Below the pieces are notes generated by a model. That model was not told where the DNA came from. It searched no databases and was given only the letters and a program-made list of their open reading frames with translations. This document shows, in pieces, positions 24,455 through 35,682 of a stretch of DNA of 64,000 nt (position 1 is its first letter; each line of letters starts with the position of its first letter). The DNA comes from Lobosporangium transversale (lineage: Eukaryota > Mortierellomycota > Mortierellomycetes > Mortierellales > Mortierellaceae): the NCBI RefSeq assembly GCF_002105155.1, contig NW_019028979.1:1612001-1676000 (forward strand). Direction: 5' to 3'. The translations under genes were made by a program, and so were the position numbers.

Positions 24455-25669
24455 CTTGATAGGTTACTTTATATTTTTTGTTGAGGGAATTGGGTAGATA
24501 TTTGTGAGTACGATCAAGTGTTGCAAGTAGTGGTTATCGTAATAAATAGCGATGATGTATAATGTATAAAAGAAAAGAATAAAAAAGAAAAATGTAAGCG
24601 AACATGGTTTTATACTTTTAGCTCATATTGTCAAGTCCAGTTCAAGAATATACTCTCCTCATATTTCAATTGTTCAATCGCTATCTTAGTGAGCTTGATC
24701 AATTGTTAGCTTCCCTCAAGCGCGTTATTTTCCTTTGAGTACGGAATGAGTACAGATGAGGAATGAGTGGAATGAGTGGAATGGAATGCGGGAATGAAGA
24801 ATTGTATGAAGCAAGGTGTTGATCAGATCAGACCGCTTTGTGAGCGCGCTACGCGCGTGTAACTAAAGATACTTTTAGTTTCTACTTTTCAGTTAGATGT
24901 AGTGAAAAGACATGTGCCTGAATTCTAACCTCTGTGTCTCTGTGTCTGTACGTGAAACCTATGAAACATTTTGCCTATTAATGGGCATACACTGGAATTT
25001 GACTTAATAAACTATTACAGTATATGTATATATAATATAATAGTCGTAGAGTCGGACACTAAATGTGCCTTTGTGCTGCTATCCATTACCAAGTAATGTT
25101 CCCGACACACTTAAAAGACGAATACCATATACTGTATATATATATATATATATATACCATGGGGATGCATAATTTAATCTGGATAGAAAGGATAGAACGA
25201 GGCTGAGCTTTAACTCACAAACAAAAACGCAATGACACCGCCACGATGACAGTCACTTAGAACTTTCTGTTGGTTGATCATGCACATGTTTGTTTGTTTG
25301 TTTATTTGTTTGTGCTGCTCTTTTATTTACACATTTGCCTAACGACAATGTTAGCGACACCCCTGTGTCAACAAACCCTCATATTATAAACATGATTGAA
25401 TTGGAGAGGAAAAAATGAAATAAGAAATTGGGTACACACAGACATTTGAGCACACACGGACCCAGGATCACAAATATGAAAAAAAAAAAAGTATTTAACT
25501 AGCTGAATGTCCCAATAAAAACGATCTATCCTCAGTCCACAATCGCCATCATCCTTAGCACCAACTATAGCGCTTATTATTAAACCTTCTCCGAGATAGT
25601 TCCCTTTCATAAAACTTCATTCATCATAATCTTTTTTTTTTCTCTCCTAGCTGCATATCAATTACTGCA
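24455..25669. other. Intergenic between Crypton and zinc-finger gene
   Basis: Contains the region 5' of the Crypton gene (a GGAATGAGT tandem near 24760-24785, a GCGCGCTACGCGCG dyad near 24845), a TA tract at 25134-25156 and a CT-rich block just before the zinc-finger start. No gene recognised; a minus frame at 25368-25610 has no features. Confidence 0.55.
25134..25156. repeat. TA dinucleotide microsatellite
   Basis: A run of TATATA units preceded by ATACTG. It is self-complementary and could form a cruciform. A related CAGTATATGTATATATAA stretch lies about 120 bases to the left. Confidence 0.8.
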
Positions 25670-26845
25670 ATGGTTTACAATAGTCAATTGCGATCTCTCT
25701 CCGGAGATTGCCCCGCCACCAAGTCCAAATACGAGTCGAACCAACCGTTCTTATCGTCCTCGGCCTCGTCAATTACAGGCCAACCTTTCTCGCAAGACCC
25801 CGAATCTAACAACAGCAATGCCTCGCAGTTGGATCCCACTTATCTATCGATTACGCATAGCCCTGTGGGCAACAACGATACAGAGTGTCTGCAATGGTGG
25901 ACAAATGGTATAACTCCCACACGTGATACTCAATCTGACGCGTATCCTTTCCTAACGGACAACGTCTCAGAGGAGATTTTGCAAAGCCAGTTCTTTGCAT
26001 CATTCCTATCGCCAGTAGTCGCTAATGAGCCCGGCGCGATGGCAACAGATGTTTTCTTAACCTCAATAAACCATAGTCACCATAACCACCAATTCAATCA
26101 ACAATACCATAATCACTACCATTCACATCAGCAGCAATATGATCTAATGCAACGGCACTCGCTATCCCTTGAATCACAACAATCTCAATCGCAGCCTGAT
26201 TCAAATACAGTCCACATGCGTCAAGTCATGGACTGTAATATGGTTGAAGATGCGGCATCACCAATCTTTGGGTTTTCAGAATTGAGCCTAGGCGATTGCC
26301 CTTCACTTTCCACTGCTGTATTTCCAGCTATAACTGTGTCATCGTCACCGGCAGTAGTGACATTGCCGTCGTCATCACCATCGCCGTGTATTCCCATTTT
26401 TGTAGCCCCTGCCATTGTAACCCCTGCCGTTGTCACCACAACACCCAATAGCTCCTGCAATACTGCAGAATGTCCAAAAGCGATGAGAGTATCTGCCTTG
26501 CCAGCTCAAGCGCCTGCAATCACGGGCTCGACTACAGCCAAACGCAGGGGTCGCAAATCTAACAAAACGCCGACTATACACAAATGCATTATTACAGGCT
26601 GTAGTTCCGAATTTGACAGGAAATATACCCTACAGCAGCACATATTCACTCACCTCCCCAAAAGTCAACGGCCCTTTGCTTGCACTCATGAGGGATGTTC
26701 CAAGAGGTTCAACCGGTGGGCTGATAAAATGCGCCATGAGCGAGTTCATACGGGCGAGTCTTCCTTTCAATGTAAATTTTGTGAAACCAGCTTCAGTCGA
26801 CCCGACGCTCGTTTGAATCATTATCGTAGAGTCCACAGAGAATAA
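25670..26845 (+). CDS. C2H2 zinc-finger transcription factor
   Basis: A nuclear DNA-binding regulator; targets unknown. The gene is a single exon of 391 codons, with its ATG right after a CT-rich block. The N-terminal two thirds are Ser/Pro/Gln/His-rich with no fold visible, typical of an activation region. A basic AKRRGRKSNK stretch (a likely nuclear signal) precedes three adjacent C2H2 fingers at the C-terminus. Finger 1 has Cys pair C-x4-C (CIITGC) with H-x3-H (HIFTH), finger 2 has CTHEGC with HERVH, and finger 3 has CKFC with HYRRVH. The linker after finger 2 is HTGESSFQC, close to the classic TGEKP-type linker. The protein ends two residues after the last His. All zinc ligands are present. 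Confidence 0.9.
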   Translation: MVYNSQLRSLSGDCPATKSKYESNQPFLSSSASSITGQPFSQDPESNNSNASQLDPTYLSITHSPVGNNDTECLQWWTNGITPTRDTQSDAYPFLTDNVSEEILQSQFFASFLSPVVANEPGAMATDVFLTSINHSHHNHQFNQQYHNHYHSHQQQYDLMQRHSLSLESQQSQSQPDSNTVHMRQVMDCNMVEDAASPIFGFSELSLGDCPSLSTAVFPAITVSSSPAVVTLPSSSPSPCIPIFVAPAIVTPAVVTTTPNSSCNTAECPKAMRVSALPAQAPAITGSTTAKRRGRKSNKTPTIHKCIITGCSSEFDRKYTLQQHIFTHLPKSQRPFACTHEGCSKRFNRWADKMRHERVHTGESSFQCKFCETSFSRPDARLNHYRRVHRE

Positions 26846-27523
26846 ATGGATTCATTCTTTTAGTGCTTACATTTATATATACTTTCTCTTCATTTTTGAC
26901 ACTTCATTTCAACTCACTCATTCAGAGGCCGATTCACTCGCTCAACATTTTTTTTAATTAAAAAAGATTTCAATTGGATGAGGCAGGTACATATTTTTGT
27001 ATATACATTGTATTGAACAGATGTATCATAATTTCTTACCCTTCCCATTTATTTGTGTTTATTTATTCGGCCAAAATTCATAATAGATATTGTTATGCAG
27101 CATAAACATTGCCTTGCAATTGAATAAGAGAGTAATGTTTGAGTTTAATCTTGACACTCACTAACTGCAGTCAACGCTGCAATTGCTTCAGCTGGGTCTC
27201 ACAAAATGTAGTCGTGAAGATGTGTAAAAACGAGTAAAGGATTGAAAAGTTACTTGTTTTGGCCAGATGCACCCACCACTCGGGTCTTATTTTAATGCGC
27301 TCGGGACTGTTGAGAAGTGACAAAATCGTATATACTTTAACTTAATGTACATGTAGTTGGTATCAAGTACTCTGGGGTAAGAGACTGGAAAGAACATTCC
27401 ACTTTCAGGCGGAGATGCATTATCAGTACCGTTGTGTTGATATCGAACAAACTATCTGCTATTTTCATAAGCTTGCCTTATAGCAATGCTGATTATGCTG
27501 AAACTAGATACTATTTCATCCGT
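26846..27523. other. Intergenic, no gene seen
   Basis: 3' flank of the zinc-finger gene followed by AT-rich DNA. No open frame of note and no RNA gene recognised. Confidence 0.6.
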
Positions 27524-28158
27524 TCATAGCTCTTTAAACTCGATGAGATCCTTGATTGAACATCCAAGACAAGCCATCCAAGGCCCTTGACCCCAAGTTA
27601 TTGGAATATGCATAATATACAGGTAAACATCCCGAAGGTGAGGCTGATATATCCAAAATGGATTTATAAACTCGATAAAGACTCTGTCGAATATATTTTT
27701 GCTTCTTACTACTATTGTAGCTATTACTACTAACGCTAACAAGGGAGCGTTATCGACATCAACAATCTTAAAAATCAGTGGCATACCCAAGATTCCGCAG
27801 AAGATATGTTATTATAATACATCTTCTGCAAAGTCGTCTTTACTGGTCTCGCATTGGAAGTTAGAGCCAGAGCCAAGCTCACGGTATCCATGGCTTGGAG
27901 CAGGCAGGTATCGATAACCCGTAAGATATAAAAAAAAAAAGAAGACTAGCCAGAATCAAATTAAGAGACGCATGGAGATGTAAAAGTGAAGAGGTCGGAC
28001 ATGGTAGGTTGTAAAGTATTTTTGCTTGTACCTTGAGAGTGGTGACACAACCTACCTGGCCCTAAAAGGTTGAATGACTTGAGTTAGCATCCGGTCATAG
28101 TTACATCATTGGATTCTGGTGAAATGGTTGCCAGGGCAGCGTCAGCAATAGTAACAAT

Positions 28159-28292
28159 CAGTGCTCCTATTCGGATAAGGTAAGTTCGAATTCGATTCAT
28201 TTTCGAACAGATATCTAAATTCGAATCATTCGAACAATTCGAACTATTCACGTCATTCGAATTCGATTTGTTCGAATCGAATAGGAGCACTG
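28159..28292. mobile_element. 134-bp palindromic hAT-like MITE with 8-bp TSD
   Basis: The ends are inverted repeats, CAGTGCTCCTATTCG at the left and its complement at the right. The interior is full of TTCGAAT-type palindromes, so the whole strand can fold on itself. It is flanked by perfect 8-bp direct repeats GTAACAAT at 28151-28158 and 28293-28300. Eight-base duplications and ends starting CAG-G are characteristic of hAT transposons (family knowledge). It has no coding capacity and would depend on a transposase elsewhere. Confidence 0.88.
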
Positions 28293-28648
28293 GTAACAAT
28301 CCTCAATGCTTGAAATAACTGTTTTTCATTATCCATGACCAAAATGCTACGAAGAGCCACAGACACGACCCAGTTTATATCTTTCGCCCCAATACTCCAA
28401 TCTTGAACAATAGGCACCAAATTTCTCATGTTCATATCTGCTATATATGAGCTTGAGATTGAAAAGTGTAAGTTCTTCAGATGAAGACAATTTACCACCA
28501 AAAATGTTATTGTTGGCTGTCAAGCTTAACGAGCTTGGGCGCCTTAAAGTTTGGAAGGGCCGAAATATATCCTCGTAGAGCGGACTACTGAAGACCTAGA
28601 GACAGAATTTCAGACACTGAGTCTCAAACTCATAAATGTCATCTTCGG

Positions 28649-28768
28649 CGGAGGGTCAAGCTTGTCGCTCTTTTTGGTTAATCCTTTTCAATTATAAGAG
28701 TTTTGTTAAGTAAACCATTTATATTTGAAAAGGGGCTAACCAAAAAGAGCGACAAGCTTGACCCTCTG
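28649..28768. mobile_element. 120-bp hAT-like MITE with 8-bp TSD, copy 2
   Basis: Terminal inverted repeats of about 30 bases begin C(G/A)GAGGGTCAAGCTTG and continue through a CTCTTTTTGGTTA block. The match extends imperfectly towards the centre, so the element is almost one hairpin. Perfect 8-bp direct repeats ATCTTCGG flank it at 28641-28648 and 28769-28776. A second, truncated copy in the opposite orientation is at 565-647. It lies inside the dead leucine-rich gene. Confidence 0.9.
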
Positions 28769-29150
28769 ATCTTCGGTATCTGGACTTGTGTTTGTCCTCA
28801 AATGTGAGAACGATTTGAGACGTTTTGCGGGAAGTAGAGCTCTAGCACATTGAGTCACATCTATAAAGATACGTTAAGGTGAATTCCTGGAGATGTTGTC
28901 CTTTCCATCTTCAGGATGGTCAAGGTCTGAAGACGAATTAGCAACGACAAGTTGTGCGATAAATATGTGTCTTCAGTAACGATTAGACACCTTACTTTCG
29001 CATATTTTGAAGGAATATCTAAACCAAGTTCCTCTTCGCCATTCCCCTCTTGAATTGGATCGATCTTGGTGTCCCAGAATCATTAAATCGCAGAGTGATT
29101 TCACATCATTTTGATCAATTTTATCAGAGCCTTTGTCACTCCAAATGGAC

Positions 29151-29813
29151 ACACTTTTGATTTAGAGGCCCACTAGTAGTATACAATTGCTGACAGACAG
29201 GTTGCATATTGGACAGATGGTGGGAAGGTAGGCATGAAGGCACTGACATAGAAGTCTCTGGAAGAAACAGAGCAAGTGACAATGGTAATGCATGGGATTG
29301 AGGGCTTTTTTTATTGTGCCTTCCGAAGACAAAGTAAGGAAAAAAAGTGAGTATGAATAATCCTCGAGCGTTCTCTCTCTAATGTTTCCTGGAGATGACG
29401 AATGAAATCAAGACCTGATCACTTTGTCGTGCAAACTCATTGTTTAAATTGAGACGGAATGAAAGATTGTGTAAATGTGATCAGGACTTGCGAACACTCC
29501 TGCCAAGTGTGAATGTCCTATTTCGCGCTTCTGACATTGGTTCGACGCGCAGTGCGCCGCGCGGCCAAGCTGCGATAAATGCACCATTTCAGGCAAACAT
29601 CGACAACATCCGAACTCTGCTACACGGCGTATCGCTTATTGTTTGTTTGCCAAGTCTTGGCAAAAAGTGATCTCTGAACTTTTTTTGTACAACCGTTCGT
29701 GCCTCCAAAGAATATATAAAAGTAGGAGAGTTGGAGAGTTTCATTTCGCAACTCCTATTTCAACATTTTAGCATTTCAGCATCATCGTCACACTTAGAAA
29801 AGGACCCTTGAAT
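29151..29813. other. Promoter-side intergenic of the membrane protein gene
   Basis: AT-rich with a TATATAAAAG box near 29711-29720, about 95 bases before the start codon at 29814. That is a credible TATA element. A frame at 29440-29670 has no recognisable features. Confidence 0.45.
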
Positions 29814-31471
29814 ATGACTGCATGCAACAACAGCCATTCTTCCTCTCGGCACCAGCCAGTCTGCTGTGTATATACTGGCACTGAGAATCAGCCTTTGCTT
29901 GGATATCATCCTCATCAATACCAACAGCAACAACAGCAACACCGACATCAAGGGGAGTATCATCTCAATATCAGCGACGAAAAGAACTACGCTTCTCTCG
30001 AGGCTGAATATCCTCAATCCACATCGCAGTGTAAGTTTATGTCATTCTCTATTGTCAAAAGAATGATATGAATGAAAAGTAGTTTTGTCAGCTTTAATTT
30101 ATTGACAAATCAAGTCTTACTTTCCACTACCCATTTTAAATAGGCGAGAGAGCATCCAGGCGTAAAAAGTTTCGGAGACACCTTCTTCTCCTCTTGGTCC
30201 TCGGTTTTGTCTACTTCACTTTCTTCCACTCGTGTAGAAACAATTATTTTCATCAGCATCAAGACCCTGATACCTTTGGCAGAGGAAGCAACACCGATAA
30301 CAATAGTGATAGATCCAATATTGCCTACCCTGACAGTTGTTTGAAGCATGCTGACACTTGGGAAAAGCCTTGGGTGTTCGATATAGATGCAGCCAACTTT
30401 CAACTGAAATTCGGGCAAGGTTCTATGGGTTCGCGTGTACAAGTATACACGGGAGCAGTTCAGAAGCCTACATTTGAGCTCTACGCCAAAGCGTCTCTCA
30501 GCGAAGATGAGGATGGAGACGAAGGCGATAAACGTCATAGAAACAGTGGTAATGACGACAATAGCAATAGAGGTGATGCTATTGAAGTTGTTCGCCACGG
30601 TGTTCACCTCGAATTTAAGCAATCATTGGAGCTGTCTGAAGCGCTGATTTGGTTTGAAGATCATTATGTCGAGCATGGCGGATACAAATACCGAGCTTGT
30701 GCCCAAGTGGACATCAACATCATTGTTCCGGAATCGTACAAGCGCTATGGCAGCATCTCAGTCGAGGGTGCTGTGACTTCGATCAATGCTCATGACTTGG
30801 ATAACATTAAATTCGACAAACTGAACCTAGTTACAGCTACTGGCAATGTCATTACCAAGGACAATATTCATGCTGATCAATTTTCGACCCATGTTAGCGC
30901 TGGAAATGCCGAGATTGAGTCAGTGCAGACCGCGAGCGATGATGGTCGGGAGCCATTGGATGTCAAAGTCGTCGTTAATACTGGACATGTTGTTGTCGGA
31001 GTGGAGACTAATCCTGTGGGCAAGAATGAGTCCCGCCCACATAGGATCTTGGTCCAGGCAAGTACAGGGTCTGTCAAGCTCGATGTGGCGCCCGCAAAGG
31101 CGAAATCCTCGGGCTCCATGGCTCAGAAGCCAGGCCATTTACAAATCGACACTTCTACCAACACAGGTACAGTTCGAAACCTGATTCAACTTGCGAGTGA
31201 GGACCAGACCTTGAATTTGAGCTCGTCTAGTAGGACTGGGACTGTGGACGCAACCGTGTCTGACTCGTTCTTGGGGCGCTTTGATCTCTCAACAATGGTT
31301 GGAAACAGTAAAGTGGTCCCCGCCTTGGGTTCAGAGAGCTCGATTTCATATGAGAAGCAGACACCCCACAGTAAGATTGGATTCAAGACATTGAGCGACA
31401 ACAAGGCTTATGAATCTGAAATCAAACTTCGCACCATAACTGGACGCACTTTCCTTGAGTTCATTAAGTAA
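29814..31471 (+). CDS. Single-pass membrane protein with DUF4097-like ectodomain, 2 exons
   Basis: Exons 29814-30030 and 30144-31471, joined by a 113-bp GT-AG intron that splits a Cys codon; 514 residues. The nearest ATG was chosen because the open frame begins upstream at TTG. A Gln/His-rich cytoplasmic N-terminus is followed by a basic stretch (RRKKFRRH) and one hydrophobic segment (about residues 85-102), which suggests type II topology. The remaining 400 residues are outside or lumenal. They contain repeated short beta-like units with alternating Val/Ile and Asn/Thr/Ser (VTATGNVITKDNIH, VVNTGHVVVGVETN, LVQASTGSVKLDVA, TSTNTGTVRNLIQ), the texture of DUF4097-type putative adhesin beta helices. 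A surface or adhesion role is an inference; nothing catalytic is visible. Confidence 0.8.
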
Positions 31472-32345
31472 TAGCATAAAATAACATAAAATAATAATAA
31501 AGGAAAAAACAATGGATAGTCTTTTGTTACTCCATTTCCTACACTGTCGAGGGTATTGTATGTATAGGCTTGAAACTAGTGCAATGATTGCTCATCAGAG
31601 TCATGCGCTAAGAAGCTGGTAGGTAGAAATTTCTCACTTGCTGTCAGCGAGCTTTCACGAATCATCCCCAATTGCAAGAACCATGACTACACCTACTCTA
31701 AATAAGATAAAAAATAGGCGCCTCATTTTCTATTAGATAATTATACTACACATTACATTTCGAATTCAATTATTAAAAGTATTAAAAGAGAGAGCAGAAT
31801 ACGATTTGTTGCATTTGCATCGCATCTGTTAACAAAGGGAGAAGGCCGCTTGTTTCGAATATAGTTCATGTACTTTATTCAGGGGAAAATGAGAGCCAAG
31901 GGCACCCTACAGAAAAAAACTTTAAAAGTAAGATCGACCACTAAAAGCGGGACTAGACTATTTCACATCAGTTGTCGACTTTTATCTTCAAAAAGATTTG
32001 CATTCACTAAAAAAACATGTGCATCGCCGCATGGACGCCTGCACTTACCTTCTCAGTGCAGATTTTTTTTGCTTCTAGACCCTCGCCCTCTCTTATTTTT
32101 TTTTTTTCTTTTTTTCTTTTCTCCTCATTCCTTTTTCTTCCCCTCTCTTTCCTCACACAAACACTCTACACACTTGTACACCCCTTTGTTATTATAATTG
32201 ACAATCATATCAACGACAGCACACTTCACTAGATTGTGCATGAACTATTCATTATCAACCCGGTTCTTTTAACTACTATATTTGTTTCCTTTTGGAACCA
32301 TCGCTTCTCTCATCCTATTGATCTCGCGGCCCCCGTCTCTTTTCA
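31472..32345. other. Intergenic with CT-rich promoter
   Basis: The right half (about 32060-32340) is strongly pyrimidine-rich (T/C runs) and leads to the ATG at 32346, a probable promoter and 5' UTR. The left half has no recognisable feature. Confidence 0.5.
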
Positions 32346-35300
32346 ATGGGCGTTGATTTTTGGTTCTCGGATTATACCGCAAACAAAACAAAGACCAATG
32401 TCTATATCCAGCAGGTTGGAGGACAGCCAGTGCAGAACAGTCAGTTTATACCCGTACAACATGTGTTGGCGCCAGGACCGCAGGTAATGCACCATGTTCA
32501 GCATGTACAGCATGTTCAGCATGTTCAGCATGTTCAACAGGTGCATCATATTCAACAACAACCTCCAACCATTGTCCAAGTGCCCATGTATCAACAACCG
32601 CAGCAACAGCACACTATGGTCGTTCATGGTCAACCTGGTCCACAGGTGCATTATCAGCAACAGCGACCCATTCAGCAGGTTCCATATCAATCAGCGGCAG
32701 CAACCCCTCTTGTACAGTACCAACAACCAGCATCCGTTGCAAACACACCACAGGTTCAATATCAACAACCAGTCACTGTAGCATCTACGCCTCAAATTCA
32801 CCAATATCCGTCAGCCGGATCTGTTGTAAGTACCCCGCAGGTTCAGCATCAGTATTTACCATCTGGATCTATTGCAAATACCCCACAGATTCAGCACCAG
32901 TATCCGCCACCTGGCACTGTTGCAAGTACCCCACAGATTCAACACCAGTACCCGCCGCCTGGGCCTTTTGCAAACACTCCGCAAATCCAACACCAGTATC
33001 CACAAGCCATGCCTATTCCAAGCACTCCGCAGACCTCACATCAGTACCCACCTGTCCCCTCAACACCCCACATGGATGCGCATCCATCCCCTCTTCCTGC
33101 CTATAGTTCTCCGGCAGTCAGTCATGGATTATTGACACAGCCCTTTTTCCATGAAAAGTACCCAACAGCCCCCTTCCCAATATCAGACATCAAGCACAAC
33201 CCTTATGATGCTAAAAAACCTATATCTTATCCACCCGTCGCAACAGAGCCTATCAAGGCTGCAGGGATCCCTTCTCCAGAATCGATCAAGATGTCCACTC
33301 CAAAGTTATCTAATACTGTAGATGATAAAAAACCAGTGGTCCAGCAGGCTCAAGATCCAGTAGTGACCATTGCAGCGGCGACTCTGCCATCAGGTCCTCG
33401 TAATCCACAAATGGGATCAACTATAAGAAACCCACAGACATTCGAAGACAGCTTCGCAAATATGCGGGTATCCACCACAACCGCCACCACTGCTACTACT
33501 ACTATGCCTTTGTCTTCAAAGCGAGACTCGCGAGTGCCGCAGGCCCACTTTCCGACGCCTGATAATCATGACAACAGAAGCACTAACGTCTCTACACCTT
33601 CAAGCGTCGCATCACCAGCACCGCCCACACCCGCACCGATGCAGATGCCTGCTCAGTCTACGAGGACATCTCGTCCAACATCAACTTACCATCCTCCGGC
33701 CCATACTCACTCTTTCTCATCTTCCAGCACAGCTCCAACGACCCCGGCACAATCGACAGCATCCTATTCTCATCCAGATTCGACGTCTTCATCGACAAAC
33801 CATCGCCCACCTCAGCCGACGCAAAGCTTTTCGACTCCCAACATGCTCGGCGCATCCCAGCAGCAGGCTTATCAACCAGCTCCTTACAAGCCCGCATCAT
33901 CATCCACACTCGTATCATCCACAACAGCAACAGGCGGTGCTGGGGGTAATGCGCAGTCGTCGGGCTCAACAATAACAGTCGAAGAACATCGTGCTCAACA
34001 ACAGTTAGTTCAAAAACAACTACAACATGCCAAGATGATTAAGACCATGCTGGACAGCTACGAAAATCATTCGGAAACGAGTGCGCAAACACTTCCGGTA
34101 AATCTTTTTTTGTATTAACTAAAAAATTGACCACTTTTGTACATGCTCCTACACCAATAGTAATATTCACAACGTTTTCCCTCGTTATGTGCGTATGTGT
34201 CTACAGAAAAACTCGACGGTTTCAACCAGGATCTTCTCAGATTCTAAGGATGATGTTCCTCGACTGTTCTTGATCGCACCAACTTTTGAAGAGCCGCTCG
34301 TAAGAGGACCATACAAGCCTATCCGTATCCTATTGCCCTGCCAGGGACCAGCGACCATGACTGGAGATGAAAACTCGTTCCATATGACATCGCATAACGG
34401 CTACGTGATCAAGAACCCGAATGACTTCTTGCACAATAATAAGGATGCGGTTAAGATGTTTGGGACAATGTTGACATACTTCACCCGCGCAGCCGCCATT
34501 GCTCAGGGAATCGTGCCAGGCGCTATTGGACCCGGTGACCTAGGCGCAACATTGACAGCAGCCACAGCGGCATCAATGGCTCAAAACATAGAAAACAGAG
34601 GCCGTCTTAATGCTATAGGAGCTGACACAGAAAGTGTATACGAGAAACACATTGCAACTGAGAACCATCAGCGCGAGGCTTTGAAAGTCTTGCTTCGAGC
34701 TGCAGCTGCAGCAGATCCAACACAGAGTATGACAGGAGAGTTGAATGGCGTTGTGCTGAGGGGCGGAACGACCATTTGGGTCTGCAAGGAATGCTATGAT
34801 ATGATGTTGAAGGGTCAACCCATTACGGGTGAATATCATGTCACGATGAGTGACTATGAGACATTGACAAAGAGACATATTTCTGCCAATGTGTTGCTCA
34901 GGAGCTCAGCTTCATTGATCATTTTCACCAATGCGCTTCGAAGCCATCCTCGACTACAGAATTTGGTCATCCGTATCGCGCCTGAATACTTTGAAGCGCC
35001 CTCGCGTTCTCATCAGGCAGCTCTTCGTTCTACCCAGTCACTGTTTGACGATCTCGCACAGGCTATTCCGCGTCATTCACTCAAATCACTTGAGCTCCAT
35101 GGAAAGTCTAGGACTGGGCAGATATATGTCTATCTACAGAGCGTGCTCAGATGCTCATCTCTGGATCAGCTGGCGATCGTGGGCATGCCCTTATTTTTAC
35201 GAGGCTCACTTCCTAAGGATAGCTGTAGGATGCTTACGACCTTGACCCTGGATGGCGTGATGGCGGATACGGAAGAGACAGCTAGCAACTTGAAACATTT

Positions 35301-35682
35301 GATCATGAGCAACTCAGGGCTAATTTATTTGAAGTTGAATCGAATGAATTTCACACCTGTAGCACTGGATACATTGTTTTCAGAAAGAAACAAAGAGAAC
35401 CAGAAGCTGTTTAAGAACCTGGTCAAGTTGAGTCTGGCAGACAATAATTTGGATGTCGTGGCGGCAACAACGTTTGTGACGATGGCATTTAAGGGTTTAA
35501 ATTTGACCCATTTGGACATTTCAGACAATCCAAGGATTGGCAATCCAGGTTGTCGAGCGATCCTGACATTATTAAGACAGAAGGAGAGGAGACTCCGGGA
35601 GCTGAATACAGATCGAACAGGCATTGAATGTGGAACAAAGGAAGAGATCCAAAGATGCCTTGTACCATCTAGTCAGCGATAG
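32346..35682 (+). CDS. LRR protein, local paralogue family member 1, 2 exons
   Basis: Exons 32346-34097 and 34207-35682 with a 109-bp GT-AG intron at a codon boundary; 1075 residues. Order: a short N-terminal motif shared with its neighbours (FWFSDY, then TKTNVYIQQVGGQ); a run of QHV triplets; about seven 16-17-residue repeats around a VASTPQIQHQYPPPG core; a Ser/Thr/Pro-rich stretch. The family module follows from about residue 599 (PRLFLIAPTFEE, IRILLPCQGP, HMTSHNGYVIKNP, WVCKEC with a CxxC pair). A leucine-rich part closes the protein (LTTLTLDGVM, LVKLSLADNNLDVV, LTHLDISDNPRIGNPG). The paralogue at 38989 has the same order from the module onward. The LRR part suggests protein binding; the module has no function that I can name. 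No signal peptide or membrane segment is visible. Confidence 0.82.
32736..33060 (+). repeat. Coding minisatellite, about 48-51 bp unit
   Basis: Tandem, imperfect units encoding variations of (V)ASTPQIQHQYPPPG inside the first LRR-family gene. Units keep the frame and differ at single bases, so copy number probably varies between strains. It is directly preceded by a 9-bp CAGCATGTT-type tandem encoding QHV triplets (about 32498-32540). Confidence 0.75.

Larger units (their letters stand above)
27524..29150 (-). pseudogene. Dead leucine-rich (F-box/LRR-type) gene with two MITEs
   Basis: Minus-strand open pieces at 28501-28253, 28299-28084 and 27790-27524 have a leucine/isoleucine-rich repeat texture (CLHLKNLHFSISSS, INWVVSVALRSILVM). 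They end in a Trp-containing tail like those of F-box/LRR proteins. In-frame stops and frameshifts break it, for example a TAG shortly after the sequence flanking the 28649 element. Removing the MITE at 28159-28292 with one target copy rejoins the frame exactly, from FQALRIVT into IADAALATISP, so the segment was open when the element arrived. The family assignment is an inference from style; the N-terminal F-box itself is not recognisable. Confidence 0.5.

Noticed and set aside
20361-25160. Long terminal repeats or terminal inverted repeats around the Crypton
   Set aside because: I compared both flanks by eye and found only short, low-complexity similarities (TATATA and CTCTGTGTCT words). No LTR or inverted-repeat pair.
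28190-28275. TTCGAAT repeats as a tRNA T-loop or tRNA gene
   Set aside because: No tRNA cloverleaf can be built; the words belong to the palindromic interior of the MITE.
32498-32540. Short regular repeats resembling a CRISPR array
   Set aside because: They are 9-bp in-frame tandem codons with no spacers in a eukaryotic exon.
32343-33106. Extra frames on both strands over the QHV and minisatellite repeats
   Set aside because: Repeats keep several frames open at once; only the frame that splices to the conserved module is supported.
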